Shown here: one piece after another, positions 1 through 5,807 of the stretch | How positions within the stretch are numbered: position 1 is the stretch's first letter | How the letters are laid out: every line of letters starts with the position of its first letter | DNA from: an uncultured Oscillospiraceae bacterium | GTDB taxonomy: Bacteria; Bacillota; Clostridia; Oscillospirales; Acutalibacteraceae | Length of the DNA: 5,807 nucleotides | Reading direction: 5' to 3' | NCBI GenBank assembly: GCA_900552225.1 | Contig: URYX01000125.1 | Span: 1 to 5,807 of the forward strand | Notes under the pieces: generated by a model | What the model saw: the letters and a program-made list of their open reading frames with translations, nothing else | Database searches by the model: none | What the model was told of the DNA's origin: nothing | Translations under genes and position numbers: made by a program

Positions 1-156
1 ATCTCCGAGGCAAAGGTATTCCAGGAATTCCATCCTAAAGGGGGCGTTTTCTGAAGCATTTTCTGTGACCTCCGTTCTGAATGACCGTACAGTTGTCAGT
101 ATAGCGGATTTCCGCCCTCCGTGCAATACTTTTTTCCCGGAATTTGCCGGAAATTT

Positions 157-208
157 GCGGTGCGGCCGCTTAAGGGGGAGGGCCGTATGCTCCGAAGGAC
201 CGCACCGC
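157..208. repeat. 9-bp inverted repeat in the feo leader
   Basis: GCGGTGCGG at 157-165 is exactly complementary to CCGCACCGC at 200-208, with 34 bases between. It ends 29 bp upstream of the proposed feo -35 box. It could be an operator or an RNA hairpin from an upstream transcript. It is not a Fur or DtxR consensus, and in GC-rich DNA a match this long with a long loop may be chance. Confidence 0.35.
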
Positions 209-237
209 CGTATTTTTGGAAATTTTGTCGGAAACGG

Positions 238-266
238 TTGTTTTTTGTCTGCCGGTATGCTACCAT
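238..266 (+). promoter_or_regulatory. Probable sigma-A promoter of feoAB
   Basis: The -35 candidate TTGTTT (238-243) and the -10 candidate TACCAT (261-266) are separated by 17 bp. A TGC directly before the -10 gives an extended -10. This would start transcription near 273 and leave a leader of about 34 bases before the ATG at 307. The -35 is only a partial match, which would suit a regulated promoter, but no Fur-like box is seen over it. Confidence 0.5.
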
Positions 267-292
267 AAAAAGCGGAACAGACCGCACACGAG

Positions 293-298
293 AAAGGA
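293..298 (+). promoter_or_regulatory. Ribosome binding site fixing the feoAB start
   Basis: AAAGGA ends 8 bases before the ATG at 307 and supports that start over the earlier in-frame GTG at 121. It lies in a short inverted repeat (AAGGA-T-TCCTT, 294-304) that could form at most a weak 4-bp hairpin over the site. Confidence 0.6.
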
Positions 299-306
299 TT
301 CCTTCT

Positions 307-2667
307 ATGACGCTGAACGAACTGAACATCGGAGAAACCGCACGCATCACGGCCGTCGGCGGCACAGGATCGCTGCGGCAGCATTTCCTGGACATGGGAG
401 TGATCCCCAACGCCGAGGTCACGCTGGTGCAATACGCCCCCATGGGAGACCCCATGGAGCTGCGCATCCACGGCTACGAGCTGACCCTGCGGCTCGACGA
501 TGCCGCGCGCATTGAAATCGAGCCGACGGATACCCCCTCCTCCGAAGCCGCTCCGCCCGCCGTCGATTCCGACTTTACAACGGAGCACCCCGGTCTCGGC
601 GAGGACGGAAAATACCATGTCCGCGGCACCGAGGACCCGCTGCCCAAGGGGACCCTGCTGACCTTTGCGCTGGCCGGCAACCAAAACTGCGGCAAGACCA
701 CCTTATTCAACCAGCTGACCGGCTCCAACCAGCATGTGGGCAATTTCCCCGGGGTCACGGTGGATCAAAAGGACGGCAGCATCCGCGGCTATGCCGGCAC
801 CAAGGTGACCGATCTGCCGGGCATCTACTCCCTCTCCCCCTACACCAGCGAGGAGCTGGTCTCCCGCCGCTTTATTTTAGAGGAAAAACCGACCGGTCTC
901 ATCGACATTGCGGATGCCACCAACATCGAGCGCAACCTGTATCTGACGCTTCAGCTGATGGAGCTGGAAATTCCGATTGTGCTCGCGCTGAACATGATGG
1001 ACGAAATGCGCGGCAACGGAGGCACCGTGGACATCAACCGGATGGAGGAGATGCTCGGCATTCCCGTCGTTCCCATCTCCGCCTCCAAAAACGAAGGCGT
1101 TGACGAGCTGATACGCCACGCCGTCCATGTCGCGCAATACCGCGAGCGGCCGGGCCGGACGGATTTCTGCGACGAAAACGCCGACGGCGGCGCCGTACAC
1201 CGCGCGCTGCACGGCATTATGGAGCTGATCGGCGACCACGCCAAGGCTGCCGGCATTCCGGTGCGCTTTGCCGCCACCAAGGTGATCGAGGGGGATGCAC
1301 TGATTTTAAAGGCGCTGGCTCTTTCGGACAACGAAACCGAGATGATCGAGCATATCGTCCTGCAGATGGAGCGGGAGCGCGGTCTGGACCGTGCCGCCGC
1401 CATAGCGGATATGCGGTTTTCCTTTATTACGCGCCTGTGCCGGGCATGCGTTGTCAAGCCGAAGGAAAGCCGCGAGCATAAGCGCAGCCGCCGCATCGAC
1501 CGCATCCTGACCGGAAAGTACACGGCCATTCCCGCTTTTATAGGTATTATGGCGCTCGTGTTCTGGCTCACCTTCAACGTCATCGGGGCCGCCCTGCAGG
1601 ATTGGCTGCAGCTCGGCATCGATGCTCTCTGTGCGCTCACCGACCGCGCCCTGACCGCGGCCGGTGTCAACGATTCGCTGCATTCTCTCATCATCAACGG
1701 CATATTCGGCGGTGTGGGCAGCATTCTGAGCTTTATTCCGATTATCCTGATTCTGTTTTTGTTCCTGTCGCTTCTGGAGGACAGCGGCTATATGGCGCGC
1801 GTGGCCTTTGTCATGGACAAGCTGCTGCGCAAAATCGGTCTGTCCGGCCGCAGCATCGTACCGCTGCTCATCGGCTTCGGCTGTACCGTGCCGGGTGTCA
1901 TGGCCAGCCGCACCATGCCCTCTCAGCGCGACCGCCGCATGACGGTTTTGCTCATCCCGTTCATGAGCTGCACCGCCAAGCTGCCGATTTACGGCTTCCT
2001 GACGCAGGCCTTCTTCCCGCAGTACAGCGGGCTTCTGATGGTCGGCCTGTATTTTCTCGGAATTCTGACGGCCGTACTGATTGCCTCCGTCATGAAGCGC
2101 ACCGTCTTTCGCGGAGAGGCCGTTCCCTTTGTGATGGAGCTGCCGAATTATCGGCTGCCGGGGGTCAAAAATGTCCTGCATCTCCTATGGGACAAGGCCA
2201 AGGATTTTCTCCAGCGGGCCTTTACCGTGATCTTTGCCGCCTCCGTTATCATCTGGTTCCTGCAGAGCTTCGACTTCGGTCTCAACCCGATCGGCGATGC
2301 GCAGGAAAACAGCATTCTGGCGGCTGTAGCCGGATGGATTGCGCCGTTGTTCGGGCCGCTCGGCTTTGCCGACTGGCGTATCTGTACGGCACTGATTGCC
2401 GGCTTTATGGCCAAGGAGAGCGTCGTGGCCACACTCTCCGTGCTGCTGTCCGGCAGCGCCGTCACCGCTCTCGTCTCCCCGTCGGCTGCCCTTGCACTGC
2501 TGGTATTCTGCCTGCTGTATACCCCCTGTGTGGCGGCCATTGCCTCCATCCGCCGGGAGCTTGGCGGTAAATGGGCGCTCGGCGTGGTGGCAGGGCAATG
2601 TCTTATTGCTTATCTGCTGGCGTTTCTCGTTCACGGAATCGCCGTGCTGTGCGGGGTGCCCGTATGA
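307..2667 (+). CDS. feoB: Ferrous iron transport protein, FeoA-FeoB fusion
   Basis: This 786-residue protein is a GTPase-coupled Fe(II) importer of the cytoplasmic membrane with FeoA fused at its N-terminus. Residues 1 to about 73 are the SH3-like FeoA domain (LNELNIGETARI... LRQHFLDMGVIP). A polar linker (about 74-115) leads to the G domain: G1 GNQNCGKT (124-131), G2 Thr151 in FPGVTVD, G3 DLPG (169-172), G4 NMMD (229-232) and G5 SASKNEG (258-264). A helical region up to about 400 follows, then the membrane part, which has paired Gate segments, the conserved GFGCTVPG (Cys526), FMSCTAKLPIY (552-562) and AKESVVATL (702-710). All family hallmarks are intact, and the length fits FeoB plus FeoA. 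The start at 307 has a ribosome binding site and begins exactly at the FeoA domain. The 3' end overlaps the next gene by ATGA, so the two are probably translationally coupled. Iron-dependent control is expected from the family, but no clear operator is visible. Confidence 0.97.
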   Translation: MTLNELNIGETARITAVGGTGSLRQHFLDMGVIPNAEVTLVQYAPMGDPMELRIHGYELTLRLDDAARIEIEPTDTPSSEAAPPAVDSDFTTEHPGLGEDGKYHVRGTEDPLPKGTLLTFALAGNQNCGKTTLFNQLTGSNQHVGNFPGVTVDQKDGSIRGYAGTKVTDLPGIYSLSPYTSEELVSRRFILEEKPTGLIDIADATNIERNLYLTLQLMELEIPIVLALNMMDEMRGNGGTVDINRMEEMLGIPVVPISASKNEGVDELIRHAVHVAQYRERPGRTDFCDENADGGAVHRALHGIMELIGDHAKAAGIPVRFAATKVIEGDALILKALALSDNETEMIEHIVLQMERERGLDRAAAIADMRFSFITRLCRACVVKPKESREHKRSRRIDRILTGKYTAIPAFIGIMALVFWLTFNVIGAALQDWLQLGIDALCALTDRALTAAGVNDSLHSLIINGIFGGVGSILSFIPIILILFLFLSLLEDSGYMARVAFVMDKLLRKIGLSGRSIVPLLIGFGCTVPGVMASRTMPSQRDRRMTVLLIPFMSCTAKLPIYGFLTQAFFPQYSGLLMVGLYFLGILTAVLIASVMKRTVFRGEAVPFVMELPNYRLPGVKNVLHLLWDKAKDFLQRAFTVIFAASVIIWFLQSFDFGLNPIGDAQENSILAAVAGWIAPLFGPLGFADWRICTALIAGFMAKESVVATLSVLLSGSAVTALVSPSAALALLVFCLLYTPCVAAIASIRRELGGKWALGVVAGQCLIAYLLAFLVHGIAVLCGVPV

Positions 2668-2840
2668 GTGCCGCGGATTGGTTCTGCCTTCTGCTGCTGG
2701 CGGCGGCCTTCGCCGCCGCCGTTTACGGGGCGGTGCGACGCCGCAGAAGGGGCGGCTGCGGGTGCGGCTGTGCAGGCTGCCGCCGCAGCTGCCATAAACG
2801 GGAGCAGGAGGAGTTAAAAGAGCAAAAGGAGCGGCACTGA
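2664..2840 (+). CDS. FeoB-associated Cys-rich membrane protein
   Basis: This 58-residue protein resembles the small FeoB-associated Cys-rich family often found directly after feoB in Firmicutes. One hydrophobic segment (about 5-24, containing Cys8) is followed by five arginines (25-29). Then comes a tight cysteine cluster, GCGCGCAGCRRSC (Cys32, 34, 36, 39, 43), and a charged KREQEELKEQKE tail. The arginines after the membrane segment predict that the cysteine cluster faces the cytoplasm, where it could bind iron or hand it over from FeoB; this role is inference. The ATG overlaps the feoB stop as ATGA, and no strong ribosome binding site precedes it, which fits translational coupling. An earlier in-frame ATG at 2571 would add 31 residues of unrelated Arg-rich sequence from within feoB and is rejected. 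Confidence 0.87.
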   Translation: MSAADWFCLLLLAAAFAAAVYGAVRRRRRGGCGCGCAGCRRSCHKREQEELKEQKERH

Positions 2841-2861
2841 GGGGCTGATTTTTTTCAATAG

Positions 2862-2911
2862 ACAGCAAGGAGCGCGTCAAAGCTCTCGGGCATTGACGCG
2901 CTCCTTGCTGT
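2862..2911. terminator. Perfect 19-bp hairpin between convergent transcription units
   Basis: Bases 2862-2880 are the exact reverse complement of 2893-2911, with a 12-base loop. The stem begins 21 bases after the feo unit's stop and ends 1 base before the minus-strand oxidoreductase stop. Its position between converging genes fits a bidirectional terminator. However, neither strand has a U tract after the stem: on the plus strand a run of seven T (2849-2855) comes before it, and the minus strand shows seven A. It may act as a non-canonical terminator or as a 3'-end stabilising hairpin. Confidence 0.55.
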
Positions 2912-2912
2912 A

Positions 2913-3858
2913 TCAGAGGCTCTTGAGGATATCCAGCACGGTCAGCAGCTGCTCCGGGCGGATGCGGTCCGCCGGCCGATGCGCGCGGACGCATTCCGTG
3001 AAATAGCGGATCTCCCGCGTGTAGCCGTCGCTTTTCGGCAGGGAGATGTGCCCGGTGTCCGCCTGCGCCTCCTCCGACGCGCAGAACCCCTCGCCGCCGC
3101 GGGGATAGATCATCAGCCGGCTGTTCTCATAGGCCGCCACCGCGTGCTCAAACTGGAACAGAAAGCTCATGCGGAACGGATAGGGCGACGCATACCACGA
3201 GGCCTCCGCGCTGACGAAAAAGCCGTCGAACTCATAGACTGCCTGCAGGTAATCCTGATCCGGCAGCTTCTTTCGGAATGCCGTCGCCTTCTGCGGAGCG
3301 CCGAAGGCATCCACCAGAAAATCCAGGTCATGGATATGCAGGTCAAACGGCACCAGGCCGCTGCGGACCTCGTCCATCATCCAGTCATCCCAGCTCCAGG
3401 CCGGATAGCGGCCGAGCCGCGACATGGAGCCGGACAGCAGCCGGCCGTATTCCCCCGATTCGTACAGCCGGCGGACCGCCTCATATTCCGGCCAGAAGCG
3501 CACCACCTGCGCGAATCATAAACGTCACGCCGTGCACCGCGGCCAGTCCGTACAGCTGCTCCACATCCTCCCGCCGCAGCGAGACCGGCTTCTCGCACAG
3601 CACATGCAGCCCGTGCTCCATCGCCTTCGCCGCATACTCCGCGTGGAGATAGGTGGGCAGGCAGATGTCCACGATATCCAGCTTTTCCCGCGCCAGCATC
3701 TCCTCAAAATCGGTATAGTGCGCCTTGTCCGGGTACTTCTCCATCTGCTCCGGGCGGATGTCGCACAGCGCGCACAGCTCGGCGTCCTCCGCGCTGTCCC
3801 ACGCCGGAATATGCGCTCCGCTGATTCCGCCCACGCCGACCAAGCCGACTCTCAGCAT
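2913..3858 (-). pseudogene. Gfo/Idh/MocA-family oxidoreductase, frameshifted
   Basis: This is a predicted NAD(P)-dependent sugar, sugar-acid or cyclitol dehydrogenase split between two frames. The N-terminal part has the Rossmann motif GVGGISGAH (8-16), LPTYLHAEY (67-75) and the family signature EKP (89-91). It should continue after HGVTFMI (to residue 115) as AQVVRFWPEY, the usual sequence at the start of the substrate domain. An extra base in GCGCG at 3509-3513 instead adds ten unrelated residues and a TGA at 3483-3481, giving a 125-residue product. The downstream frame contains DLHIHDLDF, with the likely catalytic His region, and continues intact to the stop at 2913. Repaired, the protein would be 314 residues, slightly short for the family. 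The start at 3858 has GGAGG 7 bases upstream and overlaps the isomerase gene by 7 bp. A recent mutation and a sequencing or assembly error are both possible. An internal GTG at 3506 could start the C-terminal half, but no function is expected without the Rossmann domain. Confidence 0.87.
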
Positions 3859-4700
3859 ACCGCATCCTCCCCGCATTCCTCACGGATGATCTGCGTCAGA
3901 TAATCCCGCGCAAACCGGATATCCTCCCGCTGCTGCTCCCCGTCGATCTCCCGCTCGATGGTCACGTCCCCGTCGTAGCCGAGCTCATGCAGACGGCGGA
4001 ACAGGGCGCGGAAATCCACCTTGCCGTCCCCGAGCCGCGTCTCCGCGCCGAGGTCGTGTCCGTTCGTGGGGTAGCGGCCGTCCTTGGCATGCAGATTGCG
4101 CACATACGTGCCGAACACGTCCAGTGCATCCACCGGATTGGCCTTGCCGTACAGAATCAGGTTGGCGGTGTCCAGGTTGATGCCGAGGTTGCCCGTCCCC
4201 ACCGTCTCGAAGCAGCGCAGCAGCGTCACCGGCGTCTCCTGCCCGGTCTCAAACAGCAGATACTGTCCGTTGTCGCGGGCATGCTCCGCCACCGTGCGCA
4301 CCGCGTCGCAGAAGGCGTAAAATTCCGGGTCATTCGGGTTCTCCGGAATAAAGCCCATGTGTGTGATGATGTCGGTCAGGCCGAGCAGGCGGGCAAAATC
4401 GCTGCCCCTGCACAGCGTCGCCACCCGACGGCGGCGGTAGGCAATCGGCACTAAGCCGAGCGTGGTATAGCCCTGGTAGAAATCCCAGACGGCCGGTCCC
4501 GGCCAGCCGCACCAAAAGGCGGAGGCCCGGATGCCCGTCTCCCGCATCAGCCGCTGCAGCTCCCGTGCGTTTTCCTCCGTCCACAGCGTCTCGTCGGAGC
4601 TGATGAGCTGGCAGTTCCAGATGCCGTCCTCCCGCATGCGGGCAAACTGCTGCGCCACTCCCTCCACCGAATGAAACTGTACACAAATTCCGATTCTCAT
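3852..4700 (-). CDS. Sugar phosphate isomerase/epimerase family protein (TIM barrel)
   Basis: This 282-residue protein has the look of the xylose isomerase-like TIM-barrel family, which includes sugar epimerases, isomerases and inosose-type enzymes. No signal peptide or membrane segment is seen, so it should be cytosolic. It starts with the beta strand MRIGICVQF and carries a plausible set of divalent-metal ligands in the expected order: Glu151 (LLFETGQE), Asp177 (NLDTAN), His204 (NLHAKD) and Glu249 (TIERE). His114 (ITHMGF) is a likely further active-site residue. The ATG at 4700 is preferred over the upstream in-frame start at 4766 because that extension would cover the promoter. The AAGGA on the minus strand (4710-4706), 5 bases upstream, also supports it. 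It is the first gene of a leftward pair and overlaps the oxidoreductase by 7 bp, which suggests both act on one substrate. That substrate cannot be read from the sequence. Confidence 0.88.
   Translation of the reverse strand: MRIGICVQFHSVEGVAQQFARMREDGIWNCQLISSDETLWTEENARELQRLMRETGIRASAFWCGWPGPAVWDFYQGYTTLGLVPIAYRRRRVATLCRGSDFARLLGLTDIITHMGFIPENPNDPEFYAFCDAVRTVAEHARDNGQYLLFETGQETPVTLLRCFETVGTGNLGINLDTANLILYGKANPVDALDVFGTYVRNLHAKDGRYPTNGHDLGAETRLGDGKVDFRALFRRLHELGYDGDVTIEREIDGEQQREDIRFARDYLTQIIREECGEDAVC
3866..3870 (-). promoter_or_regulatory. Ribosome binding site of the oxidoreductase
   Basis: The minus strand reads GGAGG here, 7 bases before the ATG at 3858. This decides that start over the in-frame ATG at 3876. 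The site lies inside the last codons of the upstream isomerase gene. Confidence 0.75.
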
Positions 4701-4737
4701 ATGGTTCCTTCCCTTCCTTCCGTGGGGTCCTGTCTGT

Positions 4738-4766
4738 ATTGTAGCAAATTTGTGCCGCCGATACAA
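4738..4766 (-). promoter_or_regulatory. Probable sigma-A promoter of the isomerase-oxidoreductase pair
   Basis: On the minus strand the -10 TACAAT (4743-4738) is preceded by TGC (extended -10). It lies 17 bp from a weak -35, TTGTAT (4766-4761). The predicted start is near 4731, leaving about 30 bases before the ATG at 4700. The good -10 with a poor -35 would allow activator control, but no activator site is identified. Confidence 0.6.
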
Positions 4767-4820
4767 CTGTAGGTTTACGACATTTCTTTGGAATTTATTG
4801 TTCCTTTTTTACGGTGTCCG

Positions 4821-4834
4821 GCGGCGGCCGCCGC
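4821..4834. repeat. 14-bp perfect GC palindrome between divergent promoters
   Basis: GCGGCGGCCGCCGC is its own reverse complement. It lies 11 bp upstream of the rightward -35 box and 54 bp upstream of the leftward one. It could be an operator or a cruciform-forming element. It stands out because it follows an AT-rich stretch (4781-4810), though GC-only palindromes arise easily in such genomes. Confidence 0.4.
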
Positions 4835-4845
4835 GGGAAACGGAC

Positions 4846-4874
4846 TTGCCAAAGGGCGGCAGCTGTGCTACAAT
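4846..4874 (+). promoter_or_regulatory. Probable sigma-A promoter of the histidine phosphatase gene
   Basis: TTGCCA (4846-4851, five of six consensus bases) and TACAAT (4869-4874, five of six) have the ideal 17-bp spacer and a TGC extended -10. Transcription would start near 4881, giving a GC-rich leader of about 84 bases. This is the best-formed promoter in the window and suggests steady expression. Confidence 0.7.
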
Positions 4875-4950
4875 AAGACGTACCATCCGCTGACGGGAGC
4901 CGTGTGCGCCCGCAGCCCGCGCGCCGGAGCCCGGTGCAGCTTACCCATAC

Positions 4951-4955
4951 GGAGG
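4951..4955 (+). promoter_or_regulatory. Ribosome binding site of the histidine phosphatase
   Basis: GGAGG lies 9 bases before the ATG at 4965. It fixes that start rather than the in-frame ATG at 4788, whose extension would read through the promoter. Confidence 0.75.
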
Positions 4956-4964
4956 ACAACCACT

Positions 4965-5687
4965 ATGCGCATTCTGATCATTCGTCACGGCGACCCGGAT
5001 TACGCCGTCGATTCTCTGACCGAAAAGGGGTGGCGGGAGGCGGAGCTGCTGAAGGAGCGGCTGCTCCGCACCGATCTCACCGCCATCTACTGCTCGCCGC
5101 TCGGGCGCGCCCGCGACACCGCCCGTCCGACGCTGGAGGCGCTCGGGCGCACCGCGGAAATCTGCGACTGGCTGAGGGAATTCGACGGCTACGTGCTCGA
5201 CCCGGTCACGGGAGAGCGTACCCACCCCTGGGACCGGCTGCCCGCCTTTCTGGACCGGGACGATGCCTATTTTGACAAAAACCGCTGGCTGGATACCGCC
5301 TTTTACCGCAGCGGCGATGTCCCCGAGAAATTCGGGGCCGTCTGCCGCGGGATCGACACGGTGCTGGCCGCACACGGATACGTTCACGAGGGGCACGTCT
5401 TCCGCGTGGAACGGGAGAATGCCGACACGCTGGCCTTCTTCTGTCACTTCGGGGTGGAATGCGTGCTGCTCTCCCATCTGCTGAATATGCCGACGGTGGC
5501 GCTGTGGCACGGGACGGTGGCGCTGCCCTCCTCCGTCACCACCCTCTATACCGAGGAGCGGGAGCAGGGAATTGCCTCGCTGCGCTGCTGCGGCTTCGGC
5601 GACCTGTCCCACCTGTATGCCGGAGAGGAGCCCGCGTCCTTCCAGGCGCGCTTCTGCGAACGCTTTTCGGACGACACGCGGCACTGA
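4965..5687 (+). CDS. Histidine phosphatase family protein
   Basis: This 240-residue cytosolic protein belongs to the histidine phosphatase (phosphoglycerate mutase-like) superfamily, which removes or transfers phosphate through a phosphohistidine. The catalytic motif RHGDPDY begins at residue 7, with His8 the nucleophile. SPLGRARDTA (44-53) supplies the phosphate-pocket Arg48, LREF places an acidic residue at Glu72, and CHFG supplies the second histidine, His161. All key residues are present. Between Glu72 and His161 is a segment of about 85 residues rich in Asp, Arg and aromatics (including THPWDRLPAF), which is likely the substrate cap. The substrate is therefore unclear: broad phosphatase, sugar phosphate or cofactor phosphate are all possible, and a true glycolytic mutase is less likely. 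It has its own promoter and is divergent from the sugar pair, so a shared pathway is not implied. Confidence 0.9.
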   Translation: MRILIIRHGDPDYAVDSLTEKGWREAELLKERLLRTDLTAIYCSPLGRARDTARPTLEALGRTAEICDWLREFDGYVLDPVTGERTHPWDRLPAFLDRDDAYFDKNRWLDTAFYRSGDVPEKFGAVCRGIDTVLAAHGYVHEGHVFRVERENADTLAFFCHFGVECVLLSHLLNMPTVALWHGTVALPSSVTTLYTEEREQGIASLRCCGFGDLSHLYAGEEPASFQARFCERFSDDTRH

Positions 5688-5807
5688 GGCGGGCGACGGG
5701 CTTTGCGGTCTTGTATGGAATTGTGACAATATTCCTGATTGTATCGAAAAAAGCGCTGCAGGACAAGGCTGCAGGGGCAAGGAGTGCGCCTCTGTAGGCG
5801 TATATCG
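5688..5807. other. Gene-free 3' flank of the phosphatase gene
   Basis: No coding signal is seen. The stretch contains the perfect interrupted palindrome ATTGT-G-ACAAT at 5720-5730 and a direct repeat GCTGCAGG (5755-5762 and 5768-5775). A small 6-bp hairpin with one G-T pair lies near the right edge (about 5785-5802). No plus-strand U-tract terminator follows the phosphatase gene within the window. Confidence 0.5.
5747..5774 (-). terminator. Possible minus-strand intrinsic terminator
   Basis: Read on the minus strand, two CTGCAG copies (5774-5769 and 5761-5756) pair across a 7-base loop and are followed after CGC by six T (5752-5747). This could end a gene entering from the right of the window and converging on the phosphatase gene. 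The 6-bp stem and the gap before the T run make it a weak candidate. Confidence 0.35.

Larger units (their letters stand above)
1..306. other. Gene-free leader region upstream of feoAB
   Basis: I see no convincing gene here. Frame 1 is open from the window edge to a TGA at 52-54 and could be the last 17 codons of an upstream plus-strand gene, but that is too short to support. The stretch is less GC-rich than the genes and contains short T runs (130-135, 241-246). It also holds a 9-bp inverted repeat (157-165 with 200-208), repeated GGAA(A)TTTG-like words (139-147, 149-157, 218-226) and the presumed feo promoter at 238-266. An open frame continues upstream of the feo start to 121, but it runs through the promoter and carries no FeoA-like sequence, so it is treated as non-coding. 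Confidence 0.6.

Noticed and set aside
1..54. Possible C-terminal tail of an upstream plus-strand gene ending in TGA at 52-54
   Set aside because: Only 17 codons are visible, and an open stretch of that length is expected by chance.
121..306. In-frame extension of feoAB by 62 residues from a GTG at 121
   Set aside because: It runs through the probable promoter and ribosome binding site, and the FeoA domain begins exactly at the ATG at 307.
951..2181. Long open frames on the minus strand opposite feoB
   Set aside because: They lie antisense to a complete FeoB with all motifs, and their compositions (Gln/His/Arg-rich or Ser/Ile-rich) are typical of shadows in GC-rich coding DNA.
1602..2570. 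Plus-strand open frame of over 300 codons inside feoB
   Set aside because: It is an alternative-frame shadow rich in Arg, His and Ala with no recognisable domain.
3481..3530. Programmed ribosomal frameshift in the oxidoreductase
   Set aside because: No slippery heptamer is seen at the shift point, and the family does not use recoding; a simple insertion explains it better.
2979..3903. Plus-strand open frames opposite the oxidoreductase
   Set aside because: They are antisense to clear Gfo/Idh/MocA motifs and have no ribosome binding site or domain; they are shadows.
4701..4766. N-terminal extension of the isomerase from 4766
   Set aside because: It would translate across the predicted promoter; the start at 4700 has a ribosome binding site and opens the first barrel strand.
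5755..5775. GCTGCAGG direct repeat as an attachment site or CRISPR remnant
   Set aside because: There are only two 8-bp copies 13 bp apart with no associated integrase or cas gene; it fits better as part of a small hairpin.

Overview
The window looks like chromosomal DNA from a high-GC member of the Clostridia, probably an Oscillospiraceae/Ruminococcaceae-type gut anaerobe. This is inferred from three things: a fused FeoA-FeoB followed by a tiny FeoB-associated Cys-rich membrane protein, strong GGAGG-type ribosome binding sites, and compact sigma-A promoters with a TGC-extended -10. No phage, transposon, CRISPR or RNA gene is visible.

Layout. Positions 1-306 are a gene-free leader with a promoter at 238-266. 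Positions 307-2667 encode a FeoA-FeoB fusion, the ferrous iron transporter. It overlaps by 4 bp a 58-residue Cys-rich membrane protein (2664-2840). A perfect 19-bp inverted repeat (2862-2911) fills the short gap to a convergent minus-strand pair. That pair, read leftward from a promoter at 4738-4766, is a sugar phosphate isomerase/epimerase-like TIM barrel (3852-4700) followed, with a 7-bp overlap, by a Gfo/Idh/MocA-type oxidoreductase (2913-3858). The oxidoreductase is broken by a one-base insertion near 3509-3513. Divergent from the pair is a histidine phosphatase (4965-5687) with its own well-formed promoter. Its 3' side (5688-5807) holds no gene, but it has a possible terminator for a gene entering from the right.

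How the genes work together. The feo genes form one translationally coupled unit for Fe(II) uptake. The isomerase and oxidoreductase are a common catabolic pairing for sugars, sugar acids or cyclitols (keto/epimer interconversion plus NAD(P)-dependent oxidation), but no substrate can be named from this window. The phosphatase is likely an independent housekeeping-type enzyme that shares only the divergent intergenic region. I found no convincing new multi-gene system. The observations most worth checking are the frameshift and the unusual long hairpin between the convergent units.
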